Below are positions 1 through 8,143 of a DNA stretch of 64,000 nt, one piece after another. The notes beneath the pieces are model-generated. The model was not told where the DNA came from, ran no database searches, and saw only the letters and a list, made by a program, of their open reading frames with translations. How positions within the stretch are numbered: the stretch's first letter is position 1; each line of letters starts with the position of its first letter. The translations under genes and the position numbers were made by a program. The stretch lies in contig NZ_JAFNME010000007.1 of assembly GCF_017368815.1 (NCBI RefSeq), positions 1 to 64,000 on the forward strand, written 5' to 3'. Source of the stretch: Comamonas denitrificans. GTDB taxonomy: Bacteria; Pseudomonadota; Gammaproteobacteria; Burkholderiales; Burkholderiaceae_C.

Positions 1-102
1 TTGTGCAGAGAGATTTGCATTACAGGCTCCTGGTTGATGGCAGGGACTCTATCAACTCCCGCAGCACGGATCGCGCCATAAACAGCGGATAGCGATTTTT
101 AT
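1..102. other. Window edge, no recognisable gene
   Basis: No family is recognised here. On the minus strand a frame runs from an ATG at 128-130 to a TAA at 20-22 (36 codons), out of register with the ATPase remnant next to it. It may be the tail of an unrelated gene joined to the broken ATPase, or it may not be coding. The region is cut by the window edge. Confidence 0.3.
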
Positions 103-516
103 CTATGCAATCGTCCGGGATGCGACACATAGGTTTTGCAGGCCGGAAAAAATGCTGCTATCTAAGCGATCAATGTCTTGAAATTCATCGACCACCAAAG
201 TCAGTGCCTGCCCTTGGGCGTAGTCGAATAAAAATTCAAAAATATCCAGCAGATTTTTTGGATGGAAGAATTTGGCATTCAATTGCTGGCCAATGATGTT
301 GGCAAACTCTTCCACCAGAGCTTTTTCGTTCTTGCGGCTGATGAACAGGTACAGATAGGGCTGCGCCGTGTGCGCAAAGGCCTCTTTGAGCAAGCGGGTT
401 TTGCCTACCCGCCGCCTGCCCACCACGACCGAGAGCTGCCCCTTGCTGCGTTCGATGTGGGCCGTGATGGCGCGCAGCTGCTGGAGCTGTTGCTCGCGGT
501 TGTAGAACTTGTCCAT
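103..516 (-). pseudogene. Truncated AAA ATPase (ATPase_2/DUF234-like), N-terminal part only
   Basis: The 137-residue product carries the N-terminal half of an archaeal-type AAA ATPase. Residues 31-42 hold a Walker A loop (GRRRVGKT) and residues 105-112 a Walker B strand ending in VVDEFQDID. Intact family members run to roughly 400-470 residues, with sensor motifs and a C-terminal DUF234/nuclease-like region. Here the similarity stops after FSGLQNL (about residue 129) and the frame closes eight codons later. The following DNA does not continue the family in another frame that I can recognise, so a deletion junction is more likely than a single frameshift. The ATG at 514-516 is the natural start. 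Such ATPases are usually accessory genes, so this is probably a relic of transferred DNA. A short functional protein cannot be excluded. Confidence 0.65.
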
Positions 517-603
517 GTCAGAGAGTGTAAATTAGCGTATTAAAAATTACAGTAGGCAATGATACGTTGATGTGGCGTGCTCATTAGTGGGTGGTGGCAC
601 TAT

Positions 604-664
604 TAAAATAGTAGCTTCTAACGCTTTCTGCATAAGCGCTATAGGCCAAAAACACTTGAAACTC
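604..664. repeat. Dispersed repeat, single-ended copy
   Basis: The stretch starts with AAAATAGTAGCTTCTAACGC and runs through GCATAAGCGC and GGCCAAAAACACTTGAAACT. The 18-mer TAGCTTCTAACGCTTTCT recurs exactly, inverted, at about 6972-6989. It is one arm of the repeat family annotated throughout this window and lies in the 194 bp gap between the ATPase remnant and prmB. Confidence 0.7.
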
Positions 665-710
665 TCTGCTGAGCCACTGACGGTTTGCGTACGGTTGAGG
701 CTGTGTGTCA

Positions 711-1637
711 TCAAGCGGTTTTTATAAGTGCCTGCCGGGTGATCAGCAGCACGGCATCTTCGCCGGCGCTGGTGTCCAGCCAGAACACCGGCAGGCTGGG
801 GAAGGCGGCTTCAAAAAAGGGTCGTTCGTTGCCGATTTCCAGTACCAGCACGGCGTTTTCTGTCATGCAGGCGGAGGCATCGCGCAGCAGCTGGCGGATG
901 AAGTCCATGCCATCGCTGCCGCCGGCCAGGGCCAGCGCAGGCTCGGCGCGGTATTCGCTGGGCAGCTGGTCCATGCTGGTGCTGTTTACGTAGGGCGGGT
1001 TGCACAGGATCAGGTCCCAGGGGCCGGGGGTTTGCGCCAAGCCATCCGAGTGCACCAGGGTGATGCGCTCTTGCAACTGGTGTTTCTCTACGTTGATGCG
1101 GGCCACGGCCAGGGCATCGGGGCTGATGTCAGCGCCGGTGACGTGGATATCGGGGTAGGCCATGGCGGCCAGGCAGGCCAACGAGCCATTGCCGGTACAC
1201 AAATCCAGGACGTTGCGCGTGGTGTCCGAGAGCCAGCCGTCGATGCTGCCATCGGCCAGCAGCTCGGCGATAAAGCTGCGCGGCACGATGGCGCGTTCGT
1301 CCACGTAAAAGGGCACGCCCATCAGCCAGGCTTCATTTGTGAGGTAAGCGGCGGGCTTGCGGGTGCGAATGCGTTCTTCAATAAGCGTAGCTGCTTGCGC
1401 TTGCTGGTCGGGCGTTACAGGGTGATTTTCTATTGAATTTTCTTCTGTGCCCAGTGCGCTGTCGAGGGGATGGCCCAGGCTCCACAGGATGAGCCAGGTG
1501 GCTTCTTGCTGCGCATTTTGCGTGCCGTGGCCAAAGCCGACTTGGGCTTGTTCCAGGCGCTGAGTGGCGCTATGAATAAGTTGCCCCACGGTGGTGGTGC
1601 CGTGGGGCAAAGTGGTTGAAAAGGGTTGGTGTGTCAT
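711..1637 (-). CDS. prmB: Ribosomal protein L3 N5-glutamine methyltransferase PrmB
   Basis: PrmB transfers a methyl group from S-adenosylmethionine to the side-chain amide of a conserved glutamine of ribosomal protein L3 during 50S assembly. The 308-residue protein has the usual length. It shows the PrmB-type segment PFYVDERAIVPRSFIAELL in its middle third, a SAM-binding loop (LDLCTGNGSLA) and the catalytic NPPYV motif that binds the glutamine amide. The VDER..VPRS segment favours PrmB over its paralogue PrmC. The gene lies 65 bp downstream of pilU on the same strand and may be cotranscribed with it. Codons around 1385-1440 are AT-richer than the rest and vaguely resemble the dispersed repeat, but protein length and alignment look normal there. 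Confidence 0.93.
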   Translation of the reverse strand: MTHQPFSTTLPHGTTTVGQLIHSATQRLEQAQVGFGHGTQNAQQEATWLILWSLGHPLDSALGTEENSIENHPVTPDQQAQAATLIEERIRTRKPAAYLTNEAWLMGVPFYVDERAIVPRSFIAELLADGSIDGWLSDTTRNVLDLCTGNGSLACLAAMAYPDIHVTGADISPDALAVARINVEKHQLQERITLVHSDGLAQTPGPWDLILCNPPYVNSTSMDQLPSEYRAEPALALAGGSDGMDFIRQLLRDASACMTENAVLVLEIGNERPFFEAAFPSLPVFWLDTSAGEDAVLLITRQALIKTA

Positions 1638-1702
1638 GCACCGAAGTTTAGCGATCTTGTCAGGCCTGTTGAGGGCCTAAACAGGGGCAGCTCAAGGCCT
1701 CG

Positions 1703-2875
1703 TTACGCCTTGCTTTCGGCTTCGGCATCCAGGAGAAAGCCGTTGAATGAAGCATCCGATATTTCCGGGATGGCATTGGGCTTGGGCTTTTCGGCGTTGG
1801 GCTTGGCCGCTGCATGGGCGGCGTTTTGCAGCCGCCAAGTGAGGTTGGTGGGCGAATCGGCATTGCTCAGGCCTTCATCGCGCGAGATTTTGCCGCTTTG
1901 GATCAAGCGGCACAGGTCTTCTTCAAAGGTTTGCGAGCCTTCGGCCATGGATTTTTCCATGTAGTCGCGCACGCCGGAGAAGTCGCCTTTTTCGATCAAT
2001 TCGGACACCAGCTTGGTGTTGAGCAGCACCTCGGCCGCAGCAATGCGCCCGCCTTCGACGGTGCGCACCAGGCGCTGGGTAATGACCGCTTTGAGGGACG
2101 AGGACAAATCGCCCAGCAGGGTGGGGCGCACCTCGACGGGGTAGAAACTCAAGATGCGGTTCAACGCGTGGTAGCTGTTGTTGCCGTGCAGGGTGGCCAG
2201 GCACAGGTGGCCCGATTGGGCGTAGGCGATGGCCGCCGACATGGTTTCGCGGTCGCGAATTTCGCCAATCAAAATCACGTCGGGCGCTTGGCGCAGGGCG
2301 TTTTTCAGGGCGATTTGCATGGATTGGGTATCGGTGCCGACTTCACGCTGATTAACGATGGATTTTTTGTTGCGAAATTGAAACTCGATCGGGTCTTCAA
2401 TCGTCAGGATGTGGCCGCTCATGCTTTCGCTGCGCCGGTCGATCATGGCTGCCAGCGTGGTGCTTTTGCCGGAGCCGGTGGAGCCGACGACCAGCAGCAG
2501 GCCGCGCTTTTGCAAAATCAAGTCGCCCAAAATTTCTGGCAGCTGCAGCGATGCCAGACTGGGCACGTGCTGCGAAATAAAGCGAATGACCACGGCGATG
2601 GAGCCGCGTTGGTGCATGGCACTGATACGAAACCGCCCCACGCCTTGCAGGGGTACGCCGATGTTGAGCTCGCCCGTTTCCTGGAGGGTTTCCATATCGC
2701 GCGGCGTGACGATCTCGGCCAGCAACGAGCGCGGGCCATCGACAGGCAGCAATTGGCTATTGATGGGAATGCATTCGCCGTTGATTTTTATGAGGACGGG
2801 GGAGTTGACTGCCAAGTAAACGTCAGAAGCTTTTTTATCGGCCATTAAACGCAGGATGCGTTCCATCGTACTCAT
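1703..2875 (-). CDS. pilU: Type IV pilus retraction ATPase PilU
   Basis: This is a hexameric secretion-type ATPase acting in the cytoplasm at the base of type IV pili, where PilU assists PilT-driven retraction and twitching. The 390-residue product has the N-terminal PAS-like domain, Walker A GSTGSGKSTT, the Asp box LTIEDPIEF, Walker B DVILIGEIRD and the His box of the family. Its length, the ending EDLCRLIQSGKIS and the extended C-terminal tail fit PilU rather than PilT, which is usually about 345 residues. pilT is normally adjacent but is not in this window. The chemoreceptor gene at 3113 is divergent across a gap of about 240 bp. The ATG at 2873-2875 opens the protein at the expected family N-terminus. 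Confidence 0.92.
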   Translation of the reverse strand: MSTMERILRLMADKKASDVYLAVNSPVLIKINGECIPINSQLLPVDGPRSLLAEIVTPRDMETLQETGELNIGVPLQGVGRFRISAMHQRGSIAVVIRFISQHVPSLASLQLPEILGDLILQKRGLLLVVGSTGSGKSTTLAAMIDRRSESMSGHILTIEDPIEFQFRNKKSIVNQREVGTDTQSMQIALKNALRQAPDVILIGEIRDRETMSAAIAYAQSGHLCLATLHGNNSYHALNRILSFYPVEVRPTLLGDLSSSLKAVITQRLVRTVEGGRIAAAEVLLNTKLVSELIEKGDFSGVRDYMEKSMAEGSQTFEEDLCRLIQSGKISRDEGLSNADSPTNLTWRLQNAAHAAAKPNAEKPKPNAIPEISDASFNGFLLDAEAESKA

Positions 2876-3112
2876 AGATACCTCTCAAGAATGTCAAGCC
2901 AGCAAGGCTACACCGATAAACGGCGATTGTGCTGGAGGCCTGCGCGCCGTTGTTGCTTAAAGACGATTTTTTACCGTTATGCAGAAGATCCTGACGAAGG
3001 GCTGACGTTGTTCAGTTTTCTCTATTGTCGAAATCACTAACCAGGCTGCTATATTTTTCGCAATAACATGGTTCACATCTAGGTGAAACAAGCTTGCAAA
3101 GGAGTCAAAAAC

Positions 3113-4612
3113 GTGTTTATGACGGCGCCAGCCATGTGGGTGTTAAAGCGTTTGGGCTTGCGTGGCAAGTTTGCGTTGGTCAGCGTGCTGGGGTTGGGCA
3201 GCATGGCGGGCGCTGGATGGGCCGTCCAAGCGCTGCCGACGCTGCCGGCCCTGGGGGTGGTGCTGGGCGCAGGGGCACTTTTTTTGTATGTGGTCTGGGC
3301 TTTTCAAGCGGTGCTGATGCAGCAACTGGGGCAGTTGTCCCAGGCCATGGCCCAAGCCACGGCGGGCGACTTGACGGTGCGGGTCGAGGCCCAGGGGCGC
3401 GATGAGCTGGCGCAGATGGCGCAGCTGCTGGACAAAATGGTGATTGCCCTGTCCAGCATGGTGGCCGATGTGCTCAGCAATGCCGCCCTGGTGTCGCACA
3501 CGGGAGCCACTTTGCTGCAAGACAATCAATTGCTGGCCGAACGCACCGACCAGCAGGCCAGCAATGTGGTGCAAACCGTGACCAGCGTGGAGCAAATCAC
3601 CGCCGCCGTGCAAAACAATGCCCAGGCTGCCACCGCCGCCCAGCAGCAGACACAACACGTGCGCTCCAGCATGGATGCGGGCGTGGTGGTGATGGACAAG
3701 GCTGTCAATTCTGTCGAATCCATTGAGAGCAGCGCCGGGCGCATGTCCGAGATCATTGGCACGATTGATGCAATTGCTTTTCAAACCAATATCCTGGCGC
3801 TCAATGCCGCCGTAGAGGCCGCGCGCGCAGGCGAGCAAGGGCGCGGGTTTGCGGTGGTGGCCTCCGAGGTGCGCACTTTGGCACAGCGCTCGGGCGATGC
3901 GGCCAAGGAAATTCGCGGTCTGATTGAGGATTCGGTGCGCCAAGTCACCGACAGCACCCGGCTGATTCGCCAAGCCGGGCAGGATATGCGCCAGGTGGCC
4001 CGGGGCATTCACGATGTGGCCGGGCACGTTGAGGCGATTGCCCAATCCTCCAGCGAACAAGGCCATGGCTTGGCGCAGATTGGCCAGGCCATACACCACA
4101 TTGACCAACTGACCCAAAACAACGCCCACATGGTGCGCGATGCCCTACACCAGGCGCAAAGCCTGGAGCTGCGTGCCCGCACTTTGGGGGAATCGGTGCA
4201 AGGGTTTCATTTGCAACAAGGCAAGCCCCAAGAGGCCATCGAGCTGGTCGATCGTGTTGTGCAGTTGCGCCGCTCCCACACCTGGGGGCCGCAGTTTTGG
4301 AATTTTTTAACCGACCCGCAGCAGCGCTTGTTTTACAAGGATATGTATGTTTTTATCCTCGATGCGCTGGGCAATTACATTGTGTTTGGTGGCAACCCGG
4401 CCAAGGTCGGCACCAGTGTGCACCAGCTGCCGGGGGTGGATGGGCAGGGCTTGCTCAACGCCATCGTGAACCAATCAGAGCAAGGGCCAGGTTGGGTGGA
4501 GTACGACTTCACCAACCCAGTGACCGGGCAGGTGCAAGCCAAAATGTCGTACGTGCGCAAGCTCGATGATGGCTATTTGGGCTGTGGCGTGTACAAAAAA
4601 TTCAACGGCTAG
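3113..4612 (+). CDS. Methyl-accepting chemotaxis protein with C-terminal Cache-like domain
   Basis: The receptor signals to the CheA/CheW array. Two hydrophobic segments near residues 18-37 and 43-63 are separated by only a few residues, so there is essentially no periplasmic sensor. A HAMP domain follows, then a full signalling domain with the hairpin tip [20 protein letters not shown]. Unusually, residues from about 390 to the end form a compact domain ([20 protein letters not shown], then GVDGQGLL and [14 protein letters not shown]) resembling a single-Cache (sCache_2) module placed in the cytoplasm. The frame is open from a GTG at 3083, but AAAGGAG at 3098-3104 sits 8 bases before the GTG at 3113; an ATG at 3119 is also possible. 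The ligand is unknown and probably intracellular. Confidence 0.88.
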   Translation: MFMTAPAMWVLKRLGLRGKFALVSVLGLGSMAGAGWAVQALPTLPALGVVLGAGALFLYVVWAFQAVLMQQLGQLSQAMAQATAGDLTVRVEAQGRDELAQMAQLLDKMVIALSSMVADVLSNAALVSHTGATLLQDNQLLAERTDQQASNVVQTVTSVEQITAAVQNNAQAATAAQQQTQHVRSSMDAGVVVMDKAVNSVESIESSAGRMSEIIGTIDAIAFQTNILALNAAVEAARAGEQGRGFAVVASEVRTLAQRSGDAAKEIRGLIEDSVRQVTDSTRLIRQAGQDMRQVARGIHDVAGHVEAIAQSSSEQGHGLAQIGQAIHHIDQLTQNNAHMVRDALHQAQSLELRARTLGESVQGFHLQQGKPQEAIELVDRVVQLRRSHTWGPQFWNFLTDPQQRLFYKDMYVFILDALGNYIVFGGNPAKVGTSVHQLPGVDGQGLLNAIVNQSEQGPGWVEYDFTNPVTGQVQAKMSYVRKLDDGYLGCGVYKKFNG

Positions 4613-4640
4613 GGCTGGCCCTGGGCATCGGCTTATCGGC

Positions 4641-5279
4641 TCATGCCCCGGACTGGCGCAGTGCCCGGGCTTTGGCCAGCGCTTGGGCAATGGCCGAGGC
4701 CTTGGCGCTTTTTTCATCGTGCGCCGTGCTGGTGGCGCTGGCAGTGGGGGCAGCAGCACTCAAACGCGCCTGGTGCTGGGTGTAGCGCTGGCGGGCCTGG
4801 GCGGCTTGCTGCGGGCTCCAGGCTTGCCAGCCGCTGGCATGGGGGGTGACCACATCCAGCTCAATGCAATCGACCGGGCAGGCCGGAATGCACAGCTCGC
4901 AGCCGGTGCAGTGCTCGGCCACCACGGTGTGCATGAATTTATTGGCCCCCAAGATGGCATCGACCGGGCAGGCCTTGATGCACAGGGTGCAGCCAATGCA
5001 CCAGGCCTCGTCAATGCGGGCCACGGTCAGCGGCCCTTCAATGCCAAATTGTGGGTTCAGGGGCTGCGCAGGCTGGCCCGTCAGCGCGGCCAAGCGCTGC
5101 ACGCCTTCTTGCCCGCCGGGGGGGCATTGGTTGATGGGGGCCTCGCCCGCAGCAATGGCGCTGGCGTAGCTGGCGCAATCGGGGTAGCCGCAGCGCGTGC
5201 ACTGGGTTTGCGGCAGGGCTTGGTCAATCAAAAAAGCCAGCCCGGATAAGGCTGGCTTGGTGGCAAAAGCTGCAGTCAT
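4641..5279 (-). CDS. rnfB: RnfB/RsxB-like electron transport ferredoxin
   Basis: The 212-residue iron-sulfur protein has the RnfB-type N-terminal cluster domain ([16 protein letters not shown], then a fourth Cys in NQCPPGG). It is followed by two [4Fe-4S] ferredoxin motifs: [12 protein letters not shown] and [12 protein letters not shown]. An Ala/Lys-rich tail ends the protein. Canonical RnfB has an N-terminal membrane helix and sits in an rnfABCDGE operon. This version lacks the helix and stands alone, as in other Burkholderiales, so its electron partner is unknown. The frame extends upstream to a TTG at 5306, but the ATG at 5277-5279 is the better start. phaZ lies just upstream on the same strand. 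The gene is convergent with the chemoreceptor, 28 bp away. Confidence 0.85.
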   Translation of the reverse strand: MTAAFATKPALSGLAFLIDQALPQTQCTRCGYPDCASYASAIAAGEAPINQCPPGGQEGVQRLAALTGQPAQPLNPQFGIEGPLTVARIDEAWCIGCTLCIKACPVDAILGANKFMHTVVAEHCTGCELCIPACPVDCIELDVVTPHASGWQAWSPQQAAQARQRYTQHQARLSAAAPTASATSTAHDEKSAKASAIAQALAKARALRQSGA

Positions 5280-5315
5280 GGCCGCCGAGTTTAGCGTTGG
5301 ACGCAACCCTTTGGC

Positions 5316-6851
5316 TTAGCGCTTGGCTTTACGCCCGGTTTCTTTGCGTTTTCCGGCCGGCTGGGCATTCACCACGATGGCGGGGGCAGCAGGCGTGGCC
5401 GGGGCGGCGGCTGTGGGCGCCGGGGCAGCGGGCAGGGCAGGAGCCTGCACCGTAGCAGGATTGGCGTTTTCAGGAGCTGTTTGCGCAGTGTTGATAATGA
5501 TTTCAAACTGTTTTTGCTCAGAAACCGTTGTCTTTTCAGCGGGTGGCGCTACTTTTTCGACAGGCTCTTGTGCTGGCACCGATGGTTTGGGGTGGTGGCG
5601 CAAGATGAATTCACGCACCTGCGGATACACCACTTTGCGCCAGCGGCTGCCGCTGAAGATGCCGTAGTGGCCCGCACCGGCAATTTCCAGGTGCTGGCGG
5701 GCATCTGGGGCAATGCTGGTGCACAAATCGTGGGCGGCTTGGGTTTGGCCGATGCCCGAGATATCGTCCAGCTCACCCTCAATAGTCAAGAGTGCGGTGT
5801 CCTTGATGTCTTGCGGGCGCACACGCTCCAACTGGCCCTCGGGGTTGCGGATATCCCAGGTGCCGCGCACCAAGCTGAAGTCTTGGAACACCACGCGGAT
5901 GGTTTGCAGGTAGTAGGGCGCATCTAGGTCGAGCACGGCGTTGTACTCGTCGTAGAACTTGCGGTGCTGCTCGGCGCTGGCCTCGTCGCCGCGCGTCAGG
6001 CTCTTGAAGTAATCGTAGTGGCTGCTGGTGTGGCGGTCGGGGTTCATGGCCACAAAGCCGGTGTGCTGCAAAAAGCCGGGGTACACGCGCCGACCGGCAC
6101 CGGGGTAGTTGTCGGGCACGCGGTGGATGACGTTGTTCTCAAACCATTCAAAGCTGCGCTGCATGGCCAGGTTGTTCACCGAGGTGGGCGAACGCTGGGC
6201 GTTGATGGGCCCCCCCATCATGGTCATGGACAGCGGAGTTTTTTCGCCCCGGCTGGCCATGAGCGAGACGGCCGCCAGCACCGGCACGGTGGGTTGGCAT
6301 ACGCTGATGACGTGGCAGTTGCCATAGCGCGCCTGCAGGTGGCGAATGAATTCCTGCACGTAGTTGATGTAGTCGTCCAGGTGAAATTCGCCCTCAGACA
6401 GGGGAATCATGCGGGCGTTTTTCCAGTCGGTGATATAGACCTTGTGGTCGCCCAGCATGCTGCGCACGGTATCGCGCAGCAAGGTGGCGTAGTGGCCGGA
6501 CAGGGGGGCAACGATCAGCACCGGGGGCTGGCCCAGCAGGGTGTCCAGCGTGGCGGGGTGGTCAGAAAAGCGCTTGAAGCGGCGCAGCTCGCAAAAGGGC
6601 TTGTCGATTTCCACGCGCTCGCGAATGGTTACGTCCACCCCATTGACCTGCACCGATTGAATGCCAAATTGCGGCTTCTCGTAGTCTTTGGCCAGGCGGT
6701 AGAACAGGTCAAACGCCGCCACCGTGCGCTGGGTGGTGAACGATTTGGATAGGGGCAACAATGGGTTGCTGTAAAGCTTGGCGGTGGCCTGCGCAAAATC
6801 GGCAAAGGGCTCAAGCAGGGAGCGTTGCGCTTCGTAAATGTGGTACAGCAT
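5316..6851 (-). CDS. phaZ: Intracellular polyhydroxyalkanoate (PHB) depolymerase
   Basis: The enzyme hydrolyses native PHB granules to 3-hydroxybutyrate monomers and oligomers when carbon is scarce. The 511-residue product is an alpha/beta hydrolase of the granule-bound depolymerase family. Instead of a Ser lipase box it has Cys in SVCQPTVPVL, the expected nucleophile in this family, with an Asp in EGELDDISG and a His in GAGHYGIFSG completing the triad. The catalytic part ends near residue 420. A tail of about 90 residues follows, rich in Ala and Pro and ending in a Lys/Arg cluster (GKRKETGRKAKR), which may contact granules or nucleic acid. The frame is open to 6917, but the family N-terminus (MLYHIYEAQRSLLEPF) begins at the ATG at 6849-6851. 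The dehydrogenase that uses the product lies at 24929-25711. Confidence 0.93.
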   Translation of the reverse strand: MLYHIYEAQRSLLEPFADFAQATAKLYSNPLLPLSKSFTTQRTVAAFDLFYRLAKDYEKPQFGIQSVQVNGVDVTIRERVEIDKPFCELRRFKRFSDHPATLDTLLGQPPVLIVAPLSGHYATLLRDTVRSMLGDHKVYITDWKNARMIPLSEGEFHLDDYINYVQEFIRHLQARYGNCHVISVCQPTVPVLAAVSLMASRGEKTPLSMTMMGGPINAQRSPTSVNNLAMQRSFEWFENNVIHRVPDNYPGAGRRVYPGFLQHTGFVAMNPDRHTSSHYDYFKSLTRGDEASAEQHRKFYDEYNAVLDLDAPYYLQTIRVVFQDFSLVRGTWDIRNPEGQLERVRPQDIKDTALLTIEGELDDISGIGQTQAAHDLCTSIAPDARQHLEIAGAGHYGIFSGSRWRKVVYPQVREFILRHHPKPSVPAQEPVEKVAPPAEKTTVSEQKQFEIIINTAQTAPENANPATVQAPALPAAPAPTAAAPATPAAPAIVVNAQPAGKRKETGRKAKR

Positions 6852-6956
6852 CAGGAAAAACTTAAAATGTTGCGGTGCAGCAAATATAGCAAAAAGCCCT
6901 TTCCCCGCGCAATACAAATCAGGGTTTTTAACTTTTCTATTTTTATTAAAGATTCT

Positions 6957-6998
6957 TATTTTTTCAATTGTAGAAAGCGTTAGAAGCTATCATTTTTA
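6957..6998. repeat. Dispersed repeat, half copy overlapping the end of dusA
   Basis: The inverse complement reads AAATGATAGCTTCTAACGCT followed by TTCTACAATTG. It shares an exact 18-mer with the copy at 604. The TAA inside AGCTTCTAA is the stop codon of dusA, so the repeat arm encodes the last residues of that protein and its stop. Confidence 0.75.
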
Positions 6999-7996
6999 TC
7001 TTGCTTGGTGTTGGCGATATGCGAAACGTCGCTGGCTGGCAGGTCTTTCAAGCGGTGGTTGCTCCACACTTGGCGCCAATGCCGCGCCCCAGGCAGCCCG
7101 TGGCGCAGGCCCAGCATGTGCCGGGCAATGGCATACCAGTGGGTGCCGTGCTCTGCCGCCTCGCGTTGCATGTAGGCCACCATGTGTGCTTCGATCTCGC
7201 GGTGGCTCAGGGCAAAAGGCGCTGCGCCAAAAAATTGCTCATCCCAGGTCGTCAGCCACCAAGGGTTGTGGTAAGCCTCGCGTCCGACCATGACACCATC
7301 GACCAGGGTCAGCTGCTCGGCCACGGTGGCGCTGTCTTTGATGCCGCCGTTGATGGCAATCGTCAGCTGCGGAAAATCACGTTTGAGCTGCGCCACCACG
7401 CCATAGCGCAGCGGGGGAATATCGCGGTTCTCCTTGGGCGATAGGCCTTTGAGCCAGGCGTTGCGGGCGTGCACGATGAACACCTCGCAGCCCGCATCGG
7501 CCACCGTGCCGACAAAATCGCGCACAAAGCCATAGCTCTCGTCCTGGTCAATGCCAATGCGGTGTTTGACTGTTACCGGAATCGTCACCGCATCGCGCAT
7601 GGCTTTGACACCGTCGGCCACCAGCGCTGGCTCGCGCATCAGGCAGGCCCCAAACGCGCCGCGCTGCACCCGTTCGCTGGGGCAGCCGCAGTTCAGGTTG
7701 ATCTCGTCATACCCCCATTCCTGCCCCAAGCGGGCGGCCTGGGCCAAATCCGCCGGTTCACTGCCGCCCAGTTGCAAGGCCAAGGGGTGCTCTTCAGCAT
7801 TCAAGCGCAAATGCCGCGCCACATCGCCGTGCAGCAGGGCGCCGGTGGTGACCATCTCGGTGTAGAGCAGCGCATGGCGTGAGAGCAGACGGTGCAGATA
7901 GCGGCAGTGCCGATCCGTCCAATCGAGCATGGGCGCAACGGAGAGGCGTGGGTAATCTTTAACTTTTTGTTTTAATTCATTATTTGAATCATTCAT
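6980..7996 (-). CDS. dusA: tRNA-dihydrouridine synthase A (positions 20/20a)
   Basis: This flavoenzyme reduces uridines in the tRNA D-loop using NADPH. The 338-residue protein begins its TIM barrel with LSVAPMLDWTDRHCRYLHRL, the DusA-type opening. It carries the catalytic cysteine in INLNCGCPS, the KHRIGID segment that contacts FMN and RNA, and NGGIKD plus GVMVGREAYHNPW near the phosphate site. These favour DusA over DusB or DusC. An in-frame GTG lies at 8020, but the ATG at 7994-7996 gives a normal N-terminus. The C-terminal KNDSF and the stop codon lie in a half copy of the dispersed repeat, so the original end of the protein may have been replaced. The metQ-like gene lies upstream on the same strand, with a hairpin between them. 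Confidence 0.94.
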   Translation of the reverse strand: MNDSNNELKQKVKDYPRLSVAPMLDWTDRHCRYLHRLLSRHALLYTEMVTTGALLHGDVARHLRLNAEEHPLALQLGGSEPADLAQAARLGQEWGYDEINLNCGCPSERVQRGAFGACLMREPALVADGVKAMRDAVTIPVTVKHRIGIDQDESYGFVRDFVGTVADAGCEVFIVHARNAWLKGLSPKENRDIPPLRYGVVAQLKRDFPQLTIAINGGIKDSATVAEQLTLVDGVMVGREAYHNPWWLTTWDEQFFGAAPFALSHREIEAHMVAYMQREAAEHGTHWYAIARHMLGLRHGLPGARHWRQVWSNHRLKDLPASDVSHIANTKQDKNDSF

Positions 7997-8066
7997 TGCT
8001 GTAAAACTAGCCTTTGTCACACGGGTTCTCTGCCCTTTTAAGCCCCTTCAAGCCCCTGAAACCATT

Positions 8067-8103
8067 ACGCCAGTGCAACAAAACAAGCGTGTTGCACTGG
8101 CGT
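8067..8103 (-). terminator. Hairpin downstream of the metQ-like gene
   Basis: A perfect 13 bp stem is formed by ACGCCAGTGCAAC (8067-8079) and GTTGCACTGGCGT (8091-8103) with an 11-base loop. It begins about 40 bases after the metQ-like stop on the minus strand. There is no strong T run on either side, so it may be a transcript-end or processing hairpin rather than a classic intrinsic terminator. Confidence 0.5.
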
Positions 8104-8143
8104 GGTAGGGGGATGATGATTGCCGTTGGTCGGCGAGCCGCGC

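Noticed and set aside
1385..1470. Repeat-like codons in prmB (AATAAGCGTAGCTGCTTGCG)
   Set aside because: The resemblance covers one short arm only and the protein aligns with normal length; kept as a weak note in the gene entry.
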